In this document: one piece after another, positions 5,176 through 6,569 of the stretch
How positions within the stretch are numbered: the stretch's first letter is position 1
Layout: each line of letters starts with the position of its first letter
Program-made: the position numbers and the translations under genes
Source of the DNA: Planctomycetota bacterium
Lineage (GTDB): Bacteria > Planctomycetota > Phycisphaerae > Sedimentisphaerales > Anaerobacaceae
Direction of reading: 5' to 3'
DNA: 6,569 nt
Assembly (NCBI GenBank): GCA_023135255.1
Contig: JAGLTN010000472.1
Location: forward strand, 1-6,569
The notes under the pieces: model-generated
What the model was told of the DNA's origin: nothing
Seen by the model: only the letters and a program-made list of their open reading frames with translations
Databases searched by the model: none

Positions 5176-6569
5176 ATGACAGAAGAAAACAAATCTAAAA
5201 AAATTCAGTGTCACTTTATCTCAAGCACTCACTGGGACAGAGAATGGCGGTTTTCTATGCAGAAAATTCGTCATGGTTTGGTTTATCTGATGGATATGCT
5301 TTTCGACATTTTCGAAAAAGCTCCCGAGTACGCATCATTCCACCTCGACAGCCAGACAGTTCCCCTGCAGGATTATCTTGAGATCAGACCTGAAAAAGAG
5401 GAGCTTGTAAAAAAATATGTGAGCCAAGGCAGACTCATCGTGGGTCCCTGGTTCTGTCTGCCCGATGAATACTGTGTCGGCGGCGAATCGCTGATCCGCA
5501 ACCTTTTGCTAGGCCATAAGATCGCTAAGAAATACGGCAAAGTCAGCAAAACTGGTTATTCACCTTTCGGTTGGGGACAAATTTCACAGATGCCCCAGAT
5601 ATACCAGGGATTCGGAATAGATTCCTGTTCGTTCTATCGAGGTATAAATACTATCGTTGCTCCGAATTCTGAAATAATCTGGGAGGCTCCCGACGGTACA
5701 AAAATCCTGGCTTCACGATTAGGCAAACGCCCCCGATATAATGTTTACTTCATCCTCTGGCGTACTGCTGCTCTGGGTTGGGAAGATGAAAACTCCAGGG
5801 TTCGCAACTGGAACGATGGTCATGGGCCTTTTAAACTTGTTGATGAGAAAAACGCGAGCCTGACATTCAACTTTATGCATCCGCGTTATGAATATAACAA
5901 AGATGTTATGGTAGAGCGAACTTTGCAGGCGATCAAGGAACAGGATGACGACTGGACAACATCACATCGTTTCTGGTCGTGCAGCCACGACTCGTCATTC
6001 CCAAATATTCGCGAGGCTGATCTGGTAAAAGACAGCCGGGAAGCGATCAAAGACATCGCAGATGTCTTCCACAGCAATGTTAAAGACTGGCAGGATGGTG
6101 TACTTTCTGAAATAAGCAAGGACCTGCCGCAGTATAAAGGCGAAATGAGACACTTCTATACAGAAGGTTCAACTTCACCATTTCTGGGCTGGGTCACTTC
6201 TGCCCGCCTCGACATAAAACGAGATAACTTCCTTACCGAACGTGAACTTGAATTTTTCGCAGAGCCTTTAGCAACTTTTGCAGGTTTGCTCGGCGCAGAA
6301 CACCCGCAAGGATTTTTAGATGTCGCTTATAACTGGCTCCTGCAAAACCATGGCCACGACGATATCGGCGGCTGCAGCAGGGATATCATCTCAAAGGATA
6401 TGCTCTTTAGAAGCAGACAGGCATACGAAATTGCAAACTGCATCGTTGATACCGCAATGAAAGACATAGTCAGCTCTATTGATTTCGGCGATATGGATTC
6501 TGATGGTATTGCGGTAGTTGCATACAACCCTGCACCATTCAAAAGAAGCGAAGTTACAACATTGCATCT
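5176..6569 (+). CDS. Glycoside hydrolase family 38 alpha-mannosidase-like protein (partial, 3' end missing)
   Basis: The frame is open for 464 codons to the right edge. The N-terminus has STHWDREW, the GH38 signature, with zinc ligands H19 and D21. Then come GPWFCLPDEYCVGGESLIRN (112 region), SQMPQIYQGFGID (137-149) and EIIWEAPDGTKIL (from about 170). SHDSSFP follows (270-276; D272 is a candidate general acid/base), then a helical region, and NHGHDDIGGCSRD (391-403), where H394-D395 match the late zinc site of bacterial GH38 enzymes (HDxIxGCSxD). GH38 enzymes cleave alpha-mannosides with retention of configuration using a zinc-bound Asp nucleophile. That Asp normally sits in a P-D-x-F-G element, but here the aligned residues are P130-F131-G-W-G, so the nucleophile is absent. 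Activity is therefore uncertain, or the chemistry differs. There is no signal peptide, so the protein is probably cytoplasmic. The ATG at 5176 follows AGGGA by nine bases. The C-terminal beta domains fall outside the window. Confidence 0.9.
   Translation, partial: MTEENKSKKIQCHFISSTHWDREWRFSMQKIRHGLVYLMDMLFDIFEKAPEYASFHLDSQTVPLQDYLEIRPEKEELVKKYVSQGRLIVGPWFCLPDEYCVGGESLIRNLLLGHKIAKKYGKVSKTGYSPFGWGQISQMPQIYQGFGIDSCSFYRGINTIVAPNSEIIWEAPDGTKILASRLGKRPRYNVYFILWRTAALGWEDENSRVRNWNDGHGPFKLVDEKNASLTFNFMHPRYEYNKDVMVERTLQAIKEQDDDWTTSHRFWSCSHDSSFPNIREADLVKDSREAIKDIADVFHSNVKDWQDGVLSEISKDLPQYKGEMRHFYTEGSTSPFLGWVTSARLDIKRDNFLTERELEFFAEPLATFAGLLGAEHPQGFLDVAYNWLLQNHGHDDIGGCSRDIISKDMLFRSRQAYEIANCIVDTAMKDIVSSIDFGDMDSDGIAVVAYNPAPFKRSEVTTLH

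Noticed and set aside
5886..6542. Two minus-strand open frames (5886-6119 and 6327-6542)
   Set aside because: Both are antisense to the GH38 gene and have no recognisable features.

Overview
The window reads as chromosomal DNA from an AT-leaning bacterium. It holds two gene groups plus one stand-alone gene: a leftward pair (about 1-2133), a rightward phospholipase-D-like gene (about 2281/2467-4029) and a rightward pair (4189-6569). Both outer genes run off the window. The gene mix is a bacterial-type GH38 alpha-mannosidase, an exported isoaspartyl methyltransferase and a membrane protein fused to a spermidine-synthase-like domain. It suggests a polysaccharide-degrading Gram-negative-type bacterium, perhaps of the Planctomycetes/PVC group. 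That placement is inference from gene style only; there is no rRNA or other phylogenetic marker here.

Left region, minus strand: a protein-L-isoaspartate O-methyltransferase with an N-terminal export-type segment is followed, through an ATGA stop/start overlap, by a multi-membrane-span protein. That protein has a C-terminal spermidine-synthase-like Rossmann domain and is cut by the left edge. The overlap implies one transcript and coupled translation.

Middle region, plus strand: about 330 bases separate the methyltransferase start from the most likely start of a secreted or envelope two-HKD phospholipase-D-superfamily protein. This stretch has no convincing gene. It contains a 13-base palindrome, an imperfect direct repeat, and a leader that could fold as a three-way junction whose outer stem competes with a hairpin covering a G-rich ribosome binding site. 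The start of the PLD gene is uncertain (2281, 2407 or 2467).

Right region, plus strand: a promoter-like sequence precedes a HAD-superfamily phosphatase or phosphosugar mutase with an extra N-terminal domain of about 73 residues. Twelve bases later a GH38 alpha-mannosidase-like gene begins and continues past the right edge. These two probably form an operon for mannoside or related sugar metabolism. The mannosidase keeps HWDREW and the late H-D zinc site, but has Phe where the family normally has the catalytic and zinc-binding Asp.

The strongest leads are that altered GH38 active site and the possible RNA switch upstream of the PLD gene. I did not see mobile elements, CRISPR arrays, tRNA or rRNA.
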